Shown here: positions 17,232-25,181 of the stretch, one piece after another
How positions within the stretch are numbered: position 1 is the stretch's first letter
How the letters are laid out: each line of letters begins with the position of its first letter
Assembly: GCA_020636495.1 (NCBI GenBank)
Contig: JACJXQ010000008.1
Span: 2,790,001-2,854,000, forward strand
Origin: Chitinophagales bacterium
Lineage (GTDB): Bacteria; Bacteroidota; Bacteroidia; Chitinophagales; Chitinophagaceae
Direction: 5' to 3'
Length of the DNA: 64,000 nucleotides
Program-made: the position numbers and the translations under genes
Notes under the pieces: model-generated
Told to the model about the DNA's origin: nothing
Seen by the model: only the letters and a program-made list of their open reading frames with translations
Databases searched by the model: none

Positions 17232-19703
17232 CTATTTACGGCGCTTGCCTTTAAATACATTTTTAAATCGGTCCTTCAGTTTATCCATCGGTGTTTGTTC
17301 TGTCTGATAGTAGCCCGAGCCATGCTCGCCATAACCATAGCCGTAACCATAGCCATAGCCATAACCATAACCGTAGCCATAACCATAGCCATATGAGTAG
17401 CCCCTGGTAGCCACTACGTCGTTTATTACAAAATTAATCCTGGATATTCTGCCGGTCCTTTTCAGGTCATTTGCCAATTGTATCTGCTGTTTGTATGTAT
17501 AGCCTTGCCTTACGATATACAAACAGGCATTGGCAAACCTGTTAAGCAATATGGCATCTGTAACCAACCCCGCAGGTGCAGTATCTATTATTATAAAATC
17601 AAAATCCTGCTTAAGTTGTTCAAACATCTCATCTATCCTTGGCATCATCATAAGTTCTGCGGGGTTAGGAGGGATATGACCTGAAGACATTACAAACAAA
17701 TTCTCATCAATACCTGAAGGAATTATTATATCATCCAATTCGTACTGTCCAATAGCATAACCCGAAATACCAATGGACTTATCCAGGCCCAGGTGTTTTG
17801 ATATCTTAGGTTTACGAAGATCAAACTCTATCAATAGTACTTTACTTCCGGAAATTGCAAATGTTATAGCAAGATTGATAGCCGCAAACGACTTACCCTC
17901 TCCTGACATACTTGACGTCAGGAGTATTGTTTTATCTTCTTTTCTGGGTAAAAGAAACTGAATATTAGTACGCAATGCCCTGAACTGTTCAGCAAGAGCA
18001 GTATTACTGTTTCGCTTGATCGCAATCTGGCTTTCGTCCTCTTTAAAGTGTCCGATCTCGCCCAACACAGGTATATCTGAGGTATTTTCTATATCAGCTT
18101 TGGCAATTATCTTGTTGTTCAGTAAACGTCTTACTGAGAAGAATATCATAGGTATCAGGAATCCTATCAACAATGCTCTGTTTTTGATCCTTCCGGCATT
18201 GGGAGATATGGCACCGTGGCTTACAGCCTCGTTGATAACAGTGATATTAGCGGTTGTGGCAGCTTTTGTAACAGCTGTTTCCTCTCTTTTGGTCAGCAAT
18301 AATATATAAAGTGCCTGTTGTACAGATTGTTTTCTTGATTTTTCAAGGAAAAGACGCTCCTTTTTAGGCACCATCTTTATCTGCTGGTCAATAAGACCTG
18401 TCTTTTCTTTCAGCTCTTTGATCTTTACCTGCAGCCCCTGTTTTATTACGGCGATATTGTTATCTATCAATTTCTTCTGGCCTTCAAGGTTCTTATCAAT
18501 TGCCTGTATCTGAAAACCACCCTCCTGGTGACTGATCAATTTCAATTCGCGCTCTGACAATAACTTATTGTACTCATAGAGTGCATTCGTCAACAACTCG
18601 TTATCCATGAACAACGTTGTCGGCACCAGTTGGTAATTCTTAGACGCTTTCGCAACATTATCTTCAAGTACCTTTATCAGCTCCATTTTCAACTCAAGGT
18701 CTGACAACTCCTGATAGTACCTGTCAGTATTTGAATACAACAACTGAGATTGCATTTCAGGAGCTGTAAAATCATATTCCTTTTTGAACGTCTCGATATC
18801 TGTTTCTACACGGCCCAGTTCAGAATCTACCGCGTTGATGCGTTCATTAATAAAGTTGATGATGTTCTCTGCATTCTGGTTCTTTTCATGCACGTTTGCC
18901 ACCATGTATACATCAACAAGGGTATTGATGATATCAACACCTCTTTGTGGCAACACATCCGTCGTTGTAATATTTACTGAGTTGTCCGTTTTGTCAGGCC
19001 TGTTTGTGCCAATACTACCTACAAACGACCTTGCGGCACTCATCTGGCTAGTTATCACAACCTCATATTCATTACCGGTATGTAATGGGTACCCGGTAAG
19101 CCTGATAATGGCCTCTCCAAATGGCAAATTCAGGTCAACATCGGGTTTCCCTGCAGTATATGTTTCAGTGCCTTTGGTTTTATATTTAAATGATCCGTCA
19201 TCATTAAATACGAAAATATATGAATATCCCCTCTCTAAACCACTCAAAGTGCTATCTTGAATGGACAACACAAAAGGACTGTTATTATAAAATTCAGTGG
19301 TCTTAAAACGCCCGTATTCGTAATACCTTACATTCAACCTTAGCTTGGCAACAACCTGTTTCATCAGTTCGTTCTTCTTGAACGAACGCATTACATTATT
19401 GATGTTATCTCCACTATTCCTGTTAAATCCCATCTCAGTCAGGATCTTTGCTTCACCTGAAACGGTCATACTACTGCGGCTATCCTCAACAAGTATCTCA
19501 TTGCCCATCTGGAATACTGGCGTAGTGTAACGCAAGTAGAGGAATGCGATCAAATATGCGATACCAAGACTGGCTATAAACCATGGCCAGGTGGCCAGCA
19601 AAGTGGTAAATATCCACTTCAGGTTGAGTAAACCACCATCAGTCTCATTTGTTGTCTCGCTTATCGGGTTGGTATTGTTATTATTAGAAACGCCGTTCTC
19701 CAT
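17232..19703 (-). CDS. Wzc-like polysaccharide co-polymerase / bacterial tyrosine autokinase with (Tyr-Gly) tail
   Basis: An 823-aa inner-membrane protein that controls export or chain length by tyrosine autophosphorylation. It has a Wzz domain with a first membrane segment (about residues 33-55, WIFTTLLATWPWFIASLG), a long periplasmic coiled-coil/GNVR part (about 270-480), and a second membrane segment near 507-525. A cytosolic BY-kinase domain follows, with Walker A SGEGKS (600-605), Walker A' LLIEFDLRKPKI and Walker B DFIIIDTAP (about 702-710). The C-terminus has an unusual run of 11 Tyr-Gly dipeptides and ends in a basic stretch. A TACTTTTG promoter box lies 147 bp upstream. Wzc usually accompanies Wzy systems; here it sits beside a Wzm/Wzt exporter. 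Confidence 0.92.
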   Translation of the reverse strand: MENGVSNNNNTNPISETTNETDGGLLNLKWIFTTLLATWPWFIASLGIAYLIAFLYLRYTTPVFQMGNEILVEDSRSSMTVSGEAKILTEMGFNRNSGDNINNVMRSFKKNELMKQVVAKLRLNVRYYEYGRFKTTEFYNNSPFVLSIQDSTLSGLERGYSYIFVFNDDGSFKYKTKGTETYTAGKPDVDLNLPFGEAIIRLTGYPLHTGNEYEVVITSQMSAARSFVGSIGTNRPDKTDNSVNITTTDVLPQRGVDIINTLVDVYMVANVHEKNQNAENIINFINERINAVDSELGRVETDIETFKKEYDFTAPEMQSQLLYSNTDRYYQELSDLELKMELIKVLEDNVAKASKNYQLVPTTLFMDNELLTNALYEYNKLLSERELKLISHQEGGFQIQAIDKNLEGQKKLIDNNIAVIKQGLQVKIKELKEKTGLIDQQIKMVPKKERLFLEKSRKQSVQQALYILLLTKREETAVTKAATTANITVINEAVSHGAISPNAGRIKNRALLIGFLIPMIFFSVRRLLNNKIIAKADIENTSDIPVLGEIGHFKEDESQIAIKRNSNTALAEQFRALRTNIQFLLPRKEDKTILLTSSMSGEGKSFAAINLAITFAISGSKVLLIEFDLRKPKISKHLGLDKSIGISGYAIGQYELDDIIIPSGIDENLFVMSSGHIPPNPAELMMMPRIDEMFEQLKQDFDFIIIDTAPAGLVTDAILLNRFANACLYIVRQGYTYKQQIQLANDLKRTGRISRINFVINDVVATRGYSYGYGYGYGYGYGYGYGYGYGYGEHGSGYYQTEQTPMDKLKDRFKNVFKGKRRK
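17328..17393 (-). repeat. Hexanucleotide repeat encoding 11 Tyr-Gly dipeptides in the Wzc tail
   Basis: Eleven tandem 6-bp units, written on the plus strand as gccata, accata or accgta variants, encode alternating Tyr and Gly in the C-terminal tyrosine cluster. The unit length is a multiple of three, so slippage would change the number of tyrosines without breaking the frame. Wzc-type kinases autophosphorylate such tyrosine clusters and the phosphorylation level controls polymer output. Confidence 0.95.
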
Positions 19704-19849
19704 TAATTATAATATTAAAGCGCAATACTTTTATAAGGTTAGTATGATTGCATGCCATTTGTCAATATACAAACAACTAACCTCCTATTATTTTGCATAC
19801 TTGAAAAATAATACAAATATCAATCCACTTCCATGGCTGATATTGCGTG

Positions 19850-19857
19850 CAAAAGTA
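19850..19857 (-). promoter_or_regulatory. Bacteroidota -7 box TACTTTTG, candidate wzc promoter
   Basis: The minus strand reads TACTTTTG, a perfect TAnnTTTG match, 147 bp upstream of the wzc ATG. No clear -33 TTG is seen at the expected spacing. A start site about 7 nt downstream would leave an untranslated leader of about 140 nt. Confidence 0.5.
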
Positions 19858-20069
19858 ATTTAAAAAAGTTACACCTAAAACTGACAATATTAACTAATCG
19901 AAAAATAAACCAAATTATATTAAGAATAATTTAATAAATATACTGCTATTAATCTATATATTATAATCACATGTAGCTTCGCTGACAATATTTGCCTTTG
20001 TAAATAGGCATTAATTAAACACATACACATAAAACAAATTCACGCTACCTTTTTATCTTTACTGTGACG

Positions 20070-20077
20070 TACCTTTG
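20070..20077 (+). promoter_or_regulatory. Bacteroidota -7 box TACCTTTG, candidate clcA promoter
   Basis: TACCTTTG matches TAnnTTTG and ends 10 bp before ATG 20088. The transcript would be nearly leaderless. This position also argues against the upstream GTG at 20064, which would lie inside or before the promoter. Confidence 0.6.
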
Positions 20078-20087
20078 CAGCGCAACA

Positions 20088-21512
20088 ATGACGTATTATC
20101 AAAAACACTTAGGGCGGTTACTGATCAAGCTCGACCATGTAAGGACCAAATACGTACGGCATAGGAACTTCATCATATTCGTAAGTTTCATTATAGGTGC
20201 TTTATCGGCTTTAGCTGCTGTCTTTTTGAAATTACTGGTAGGTTTTGTAGAACACCAGGCGGGAAGACTTAACGACCTGATGAACAGCAACTGGCTGACT
20301 GCCATTTTCCCTCTTATTGGTGTTGGCATTTCCTTTTTGCTGCTCAAAAGAGTGTTCCGAGGCAAACTTACCCGGGGGGTTGGATTTATACTGAAAAGTA
20401 TTCTTACAGAAAAGAGCAGAATAGGTATACAACATACTTTTGGGCACATACTCACCAGCGCAGTTACCGTTGCTATGGGCGGCTCTGTTGGCCTCGAGGC
20501 CCCTATTGTTGCCACAGGAAGTGCCATTGGTTCAAACACAGGACGCGACCTGAGATTATCGTACAGAGACACAACTTTATTAGTGGCTTGTGGAGCTGCC
20601 AGTGGTATCGCGGCGATCTTCAACAGCCCGATAGCAGGAATAATTTTTGCACTGGAAGTCTTACTGCTCGACTTTAATATCCCATTTTTCATACCTCTGC
20701 TCATATCTACTGCTACCGCAACGGTAATATCGCAGGTCTTATATCCTGAAAAGTTTTTTGTTTTCAATATCCAGGCATGGGATATGGCATCTATCCCCTT
20801 TTATATCATGCTGGGCGCTATTTGCGGGCTTTTATCTGTTTACACTACTAATATTGTTGAACGATTGGAAAACAGGTTTGAAAAAATGCCTAAAACCTAT
20901 AAAACATGGCTCAGGGGCAGCATTCCGCTATGTCTGATAATATTTGTTGTACCCAACCTGTATGGTGAGGGGTACGGACTGATAACGAACCTGTTGAACG
21001 GCAATACAGAAGCATTGACAACACACTCTTTCCTGAAGAACTTCGGCAATATACATGTTGCTATCATTGGGATGAGTCTGCTGGTCATCTTGCTAAAACC
21101 ATTTAGCGCGGGTTTTACTATTGGCGCCGGTGGCAATGGCGGTGTATTTGCGCCATCACTGATAATCGGCGGTACTGCCGGGTTTGCGTTCTCATATGTT
21201 GTCAACCTTCTTTCGGGCCTTACTCAATTCTTTCCCGGTTTTGAGACAAATTTTACTGTAAAATCAACCAATTTTATAGTAGCAGGAATGGCGGGGGTAC
21301 TGGCCGGAGTGATGCATGCCCCGCTCACAGCCATATTCCTCCTGGCTGAAATAACTGGAGGGTACACTTTGTTCATTCCACTCATGATCGTTTCGGCAAT
21401 TTCATATTTTATGACGCGCAAATATGTAAAACAATCACTTTATCATAAATCACTCATAGAAAGCAAGATCATCAGTCAGCGGTACGATGGAGATGAAGAT
21501 GAGATATTGTGA
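20088..21512 (+). CDS. clcA: ClC-family chloride channel / H+-Cl- antiporter
   Basis: A 474-aa integral membrane protein of the ClC family. Selectivity-filter motifs are present: GGSVGLEAPIVATGSAIGS (the GxxGxExP segment), GGNGGVFAPSLIIGGTAG, and a later GMAGVLAGVMHAPLTAIFL. About ten or more hydrophobic segments run through the protein, and no CBS domains follow, so this is the short form. A Glu in the GLEAP motif corresponds to the gating glutamate. I start it at ATG 20088, not GTG 20064, because of the promoter box between them. It converges on trmN6 with zero bases between the two stop codons (TGA then TCA). Confidence 0.92.
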   Translation: MTYYQKHLGRLLIKLDHVRTKYVRHRNFIIFVSFIIGALSALAAVFLKLLVGFVEHQAGRLNDLMNSNWLTAIFPLIGVGISFLLLKRVFRGKLTRGVGFILKSILTEKSRIGIQHTFGHILTSAVTVAMGGSVGLEAPIVATGSAIGSNTGRDLRLSYRDTTLLVACGAASGIAAIFNSPIAGIIFALEVLLLDFNIPFFIPLLISTATATVISQVLYPEKFFVFNIQAWDMASIPFYIMLGAICGLLSVYTTNIVERLENRFEKMPKTYKTWLRGSIPLCLIIFVVPNLYGEGYGLITNLLNGNTEALTTHSFLKNFGNIHVAIIGMSLLVILLKPFSAGFTIGAGGNGGVFAPSLIIGGTAGFAFSYVVNLLSGLTQFFPGFETNFTVKSTNFIVAGMAGVLAGVMHAPLTAIFLLAEITGGYTLFIPLMIVSAISYFMTRKYVKQSLYHKSLIESKIISQRYDGDEDEIL

Positions 21513-22223
21513 TCATATATTCAGGTAATGCGGCGACATCAGTTTACAAAACTCCTGTGTATAGACATTACCTTCTTTCCTGATGTACAATTCTTCTGTT
21601 ATCGTTTGCCTACCAACACCGGCACTACACATCGCAACGATCCGGTTGGCAGAACGACCAACGGATGGATGCACATTCAGTTTTCTTATCACCTGCCAGT
21701 TATTTTCATCAAGCAATTTCTGCCATCGCGTAAATTCGTCAACCGGTAACAGTATTGAAACAAGGCCATGATCAGTAATGTTTTCTTTTATTGTGATAAA
21801 CAGCTCTGTGTAACTCAACGTGACTGTATGCCTTGCTGTATTGCGCTGGGGCGTTTCCCCTAAAAGGCTGTTATTAAAAAAAGGTGGGTTCGTTATGATA
21901 AGGTCGTATTTAGTTACACCACGATAGGCCCGTGCATTGACATGTAGTACGCGTACCTTATCAGCCCGGTCTGACATAGCAACATTTTCCCTTGCCTGCA
22001 GGCAAGCAGCTTCATCAATTTCCAGGGCATCAACCAAAACGTCAGCTTTATGTGCCATCATTAGCGCCAGAAGCCCCGTACCTGTGCCAATATCCAGTAC
22101 TCTATCACACCCTGCAGGTATATCGGTCCAGGCACCTTGTATACAAGCATCTGTTGAAACCTTCATGGCGCACTTTTCCTGGTGGACTGTAAATTGTTTG
22201 AACCGGAAATAGGAGTTACTCAT
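21513..22223 (-). CDS. trmN6: tRNA1(Val) (adenine-37-N6)-methyltransferase
   Basis: A 236-aa class I methyltransferase of the YfiC/TrmN6 type. SAM motif I is VLDIGTGTGLLALMMA (about 42-57) and the catalytic NPPF lies at 112-115 within YDLIITNPPFF. The N-terminal FRFKQFTVHQEKCAMKVSTD is the usual family opening and fixes the start at ATG 22223. That ATG overlaps the tsaD stop in a TAATG junction. A longer frame to 22250 would run into tsaD and lacks homology-like sequence. It methylates A37 of tRNA-Val, so tsaD and trmN6 form a small tRNA-modification operon acting at position 37. Confidence 0.9.
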   Translation of the reverse strand: MSNSYFRFKQFTVHQEKCAMKVSTDACIQGAWTDIPAGCDRVLDIGTGTGLLALMMAHKADVLVDALEIDEAACLQARENVAMSDRADKVRVLHVNARAYRGVTKYDLIITNPPFFNNSLLGETPQRNTARHTVTLSYTELFITIKENITDHGLVSILLPVDEFTRWQKLLDENNWQVIRKLNVHPSVGRSANRIVAMCSAGVGRQTITEELYIRKEGNVYTQEFCKLMSPHYLNI

Positions 22224-23233
22224 TACCATGAGGCTTTTGCGGTAGGACACACATCCAAATCAGCAAACATGCCTGCAAGGTATTTGTAATAACCGGTTAT
22301 ACCTATCATAGCAGCATTGTCTGTGCAATATTGAAACTGTGGGATATATGCCTGCCAACCATTATTAATACACATCTCGCTGAAGGCTGTTCTCAAACCA
22401 CTATTTGCTGAAACACCGCCCGCAATGCCCAGGTGCTGCACTTTATGCTCTTTTGCGGCCAGTTCAAGCTTTTTCAGCAACGTTCTGATTATAGTATCCT
22501 GAACTGAGGCGCAGATGTCATTGATATTTTCTGTGGCAAAATCAGGGTTATTCTTTTTTTCTCTTTGAAGAAAATACAACACAGATGTTTTGATGCCACT
22601 GAAACTGAAATTATACCCTTTCATATCCGATATCGGAAAACTGTATTTATGCGGGTCGCCTTCTTTTGCCAGTTTATCTACAACGGGGCCTCCGGGGTAT
22701 GGCAGTCCCAGCATTTTAGCAGTTTTATCAAATGCTTCACCGGCAGCATCGTCTATCGTTTCGCCCAGCACTTCCATATCCAGATGGCTGCGACAAAGCA
22801 CTACCTGGGTATGACCACCGGATACTGTAAGACATAAAAACGGGAAATCCGGGTGCGGCTCGTCTATAAAATGTGCTAACACATGTGCCTGCATGTGATG
22901 AACAGAGACCAAGGGAAGGTTCAAAGCCTGCGCATATGATTTGGCAAAACACGAACCTACCAGCAACGAACCTATTAAACCAGGCGATTGTGTAAAAGCA
23001 ACCGCATTGATGCTGTGTTTGTCTATACCCGCATCCTGCAAGGCCACTTCCACTACCGGTACGATGTGCTGCATATGCGCCCGTGATGCCATTTCCGGTA
23101 CTACGCCCCCAAATCGCTCATGTACCTTTTGGGTTGCTACCAGGTTACTTAGCACTTTACCATTGCGTATTACAGCCGCACTGGTATCATCACACGAAGA
23201 CTCTATGGCCAATATGTTAATATCTGCTGACAT
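22223..23233 (-). CDS. tsaD: tRNA N6-adenosine threonylcarbamoyltransferase
   Basis: A 336-aa ASKHA-fold protein that transfers the threonylcarbamoyl group to A37 of ANN-decoding tRNAs with TsaB/TsaE. Visible motifs are AIESSCDDTSAAV near the N-terminus, the metal-binding HHMQAH (His113/His117), LCLTVSGGHTQVV, PGGPVVDKLA and GIAGGVSANSGLR. Length is normal for bacteria. A perfect TACTTTTG box lies 20 bp upstream of ATG 23233, so the leader is very short. It is coupled to trmN6. Confidence 0.97.
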   Translation of the reverse strand: MSADINILAIESSCDDTSAAVIRNGKVLSNLVATQKVHERFGGVVPEMASRAHMQHIVPVVEVALQDAGIDKHSINAVAFTQSPGLIGSLLVGSCFAKSYAQALNLPLVSVHHMQAHVLAHFIDEPHPDFPFLCLTVSGGHTQVVLCRSHLDMEVLGETIDDAAGEAFDKTAKMLGLPYPGGPVVDKLAKEGDPHKYSFPISDMKGYNFSFSGIKTSVLYFLQREKKNNPDFATENINDICASVQDTIIRTLLKKLELAAKEHKVQHLGIAGGVSANSGLRTAFSEMCINNGWQAYIPQFQYCTDNAAMIGITGYYKYLAGMFADLDVCPTAKASW

Positions 23234-23252
23234 CTGAAGACGTTTCGACCCA

Positions 23253-23260
23253 CAAAAGTA
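23253..23260 (-). promoter_or_regulatory. -7 box TACTTTTG, candidate tsaD promoter
   Basis: A perfect TAnnTTTG match on the minus strand ending 20 bp before the tsaD ATG. It is the same octamer seen before wzc, the VOC gene and the candidate small RNA. Confidence 0.6.
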
Positions 23261-23315
23261 CTGTTTTAAGTAATTACCCTATGGTAATATCAAGGCGACC
23301 TGACCGAACCGGATA

Positions 23316-23606
23316 CTACCGCCTGACATAAAACTTCAAAATATAATAGGACACCCCCAGAAGGATAACCAGGATGTAGAAAAACTTGTTAACCTTATTA
23401 CTTGCTTTGTAATACCGTTGTAAGTGCTCATAAAAAGTATTCTCTATCATTCCCCTGCCAAGTATTCGTAGCGAAAGCATGAAAATACCCGGCCTATTGC
23501 CTTTGATCGCATACAAAGACAACATCAGCAATTTGGTAAAAATAAAAAGTACTATCAGGAGCAAGATTATTTGCTTAGCATGAAATACTATAAAGTCGCG
23601 TAACAT
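23316..23606 (-). CDS. Small two-helix membrane protein, function unknown
   Basis: A 96-aa protein that I do not recognise. Two hydrophobic segments are clear: IILLLIVLFIFTKLLMLSLYAI (described as about residues 11-32) and KFFYILVILLGVSYYILKFYV near the C-terminus. Between them lies a short basic loop with RILGRGMIENTFYEHLQRYY. The C-terminus ends in two arginines. I start at ATG 23606; a TTG at 23648 would add 14 polar residues. It stands alone between tsaD and glyA. Confidence 0.6.
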   Translation of the reverse strand: MLRDFIVFHAKQIILLLIVLFIFTKLLMLSLYAIKGNRPGIFMLSLRILGRGMIENTFYEHLQRYYKASNKVNKFFYILVILLGVSYYILKFYVRR

Positions 23607-23807
23607 GTGTAATACGTTTCCAGTAAGTTTATGATCCTCTTGTTGCAAATATCAAAATAAATATCAATAAACGCAATTATGAGTAAAGTCAGCCGAAAGG
23701 TCTACAAATATCTGGCACGACTTCCTTACCCATGTCACGGCCTTTATTGAAAGCCTGTCTTTCATTTTCCACTCCGTTTCAATTATATTGCAGGTAAATT
23801 TTACTAC

Positions 23808-25100
23808 ATGCAAAAAGATACTGTCATCTTTGGATTGATAAACGAAGAACTGGAACGCCAACGCAGGGGCCTGGAACTTATAGCATCTGAAAATTTTGCC
23901 AGCTCGCAGGTAATACAGGCTATGGGGAGTGTGCTGACAAATAAATACGCTGAAGGTTATCCCGGCAGACGTTACTATGGCGGATGCGAAGTAGTAGATA
24001 AAACAGAAACTTTAGCAATAGAAAGAGCGAAAGAAATATTTGGCGTGGATTATGCCAATGTCCAGCCTCACAGCGGATCACAGGCTAATGCAGGCGTTAT
24101 GCTGGCTGTACTCAATCCCGGTGACGTGATACTTGGTCTCGACCTGAGTATGGGTGGTCACCTGACACATGGCTCGGCGGTTAGTTTCTCAGGTAAGTTA
24201 TACCAGGCTTTCCACTATGGCGTGCGTAAAGAAGATGGCCTGGTAGACTACGATGACATGGAAAAGAAGGCAATGGAGCATAAACCTAAATTGTTGATAT
24301 GTGGTGCTTCTGCCTACAGTCGCGACTGGGACTATGTACGCATACGTGCTATTGCAGACAAAGTGGGTGCGCTCGTACTGGCCGATATCTCACATCCTGC
24401 AGGCCTTATTGCAAAAAAACACCTGAATGACCCTTTCGAACATTGCCATTTTGTTACCACTACCACGCACAAAACACTACGCGGGCCTCGTGGTGGTTTG
24501 ATCATGATGAAGCGTGACTTTGAGAACCCCTGGGGTATTACCGGGCCAAAAGGAGAGATACGTATGATGAGCCAGCTTATTGATCTTGCTGTATTTCCCG
24601 GTATACAGGGCGGGCCGTTGGAACATACTATTGCTGCAAAAGCCGTTGCGTTCCATGAGATATTACAACCGGAATTTGGCATATACACACAACAGGTTAT
24701 TAATAATGCACAGGCTCTGGCACAGGCATTGGTAGCCAAAGACTACCACGTAGTATCCGGCGGAACGGACAACCACCTGGTATTGATAGACCTGCACAAT
24801 AAAAATATTACAGGTAAAAAAGCTGAGAACACCTTGGTACAGGCTGATATTACACTCAATAAAAATATGGTACCTTTCGATGATCGTTCTCCTTTTGTTA
24901 CTTCGGGCATAAGAATAGGTGTACCTGCTGTCACTACACGTGGGCTGAAAGAAGAACACATGGCCCAGATAGTAGACTGGGTAGACCGTGTACTTATGAA
25001 TCCTGATAATGAAAGTGTTATTGCCGCAGTAAAAGGTGAAGTAAATGAATTCATGACCTCTTTCCCAATGTATACGGGAGAGCTTTCAGCAGTTTCATAA
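23808..25100 (+). CDS. glyA: Serine hydroxymethyltransferase
   Basis: A 430-aa PLP enzyme converting serine and tetrahydrofolate to glycine and 5,10-methylene-THF, a main source of one-carbon units. Motifs are LELIASENFAS, NKYAEGYPGRRYYGGCE, NVQPHSGSQAN, ADISHPAGL and the Schiff-base segment TTTTHKTLRGPRGG with Lys222. Length matches bacterial GlyA. ATG 23808 is preceded by a near-match to the -7 consensus only (TATATTGC). An imperfect AT-rich palindrome (25103-25119) follows the stop but lacks a strong T-tract. Confidence 0.97.
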   Translation: MQKDTVIFGLINEELERQRRGLELIASENFASSQVIQAMGSVLTNKYAEGYPGRRYYGGCEVVDKTETLAIERAKEIFGVDYANVQPHSGSQANAGVMLAVLNPGDVILGLDLSMGGHLTHGSAVSFSGKLYQAFHYGVRKEDGLVDYDDMEKKAMEHKPKLLICGASAYSRDWDYVRIRAIADKVGALVLADISHPAGLIAKKHLNDPFEHCHFVTTTTHKTLRGPRGGLIMMKRDFENPWGITGPKGEIRMMSQLIDLAVFPGIQGGPLEHTIAAKAVAFHEILQPEFGIYTQQVINNAQALAQALVAKDYHVVSGGTDNHLVLIDLHNKNITGKKAENTLVQADITLNKNMVPFDDRSPFVTSGIRIGVPAVTTRGLKEEHMAQIVDWVDRVLMNPDNESVIAAVKGEVNEFMTSFPMYTGELSAVS

Positions 25101-25181
25101 TAAATGGTTAATAACCATTATTTGTACACGCTTAACAGCTGCTTTACGTATTTTCGCTTGTTAAGTGTATAAAGTATTATA

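Larger units (their letters stand above)
19704..20087. other. Divergent intergenic region between wzc and clcA
   Basis: This 384-bp AT-rich gap separates the leftward polysaccharide locus from the rightward clcA. It holds one consensus promoter box for each direction (annotated separately). I see no open frame worth calling, no tRNA and no strong hairpin. The wzc leader would be about 140 nt long. Confidence 0.7.

Noticed and set aside
18784..19260. 158-codon plus-strand frame inside wzc
   Set aside because: Antisense to a clear Wzc coding frame; no start context, no domain pattern.
20064..20087. GTG start for clcA
   Set aside because: The TACCTTTG promoter box lies between it and ATG 20088, so the GTG would not be transcribed.
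23664..23861. 65-codon minus-strand frame upstream of glyA
   Set aside because: Overlaps the glyA start, no signal or motif, poor start context.
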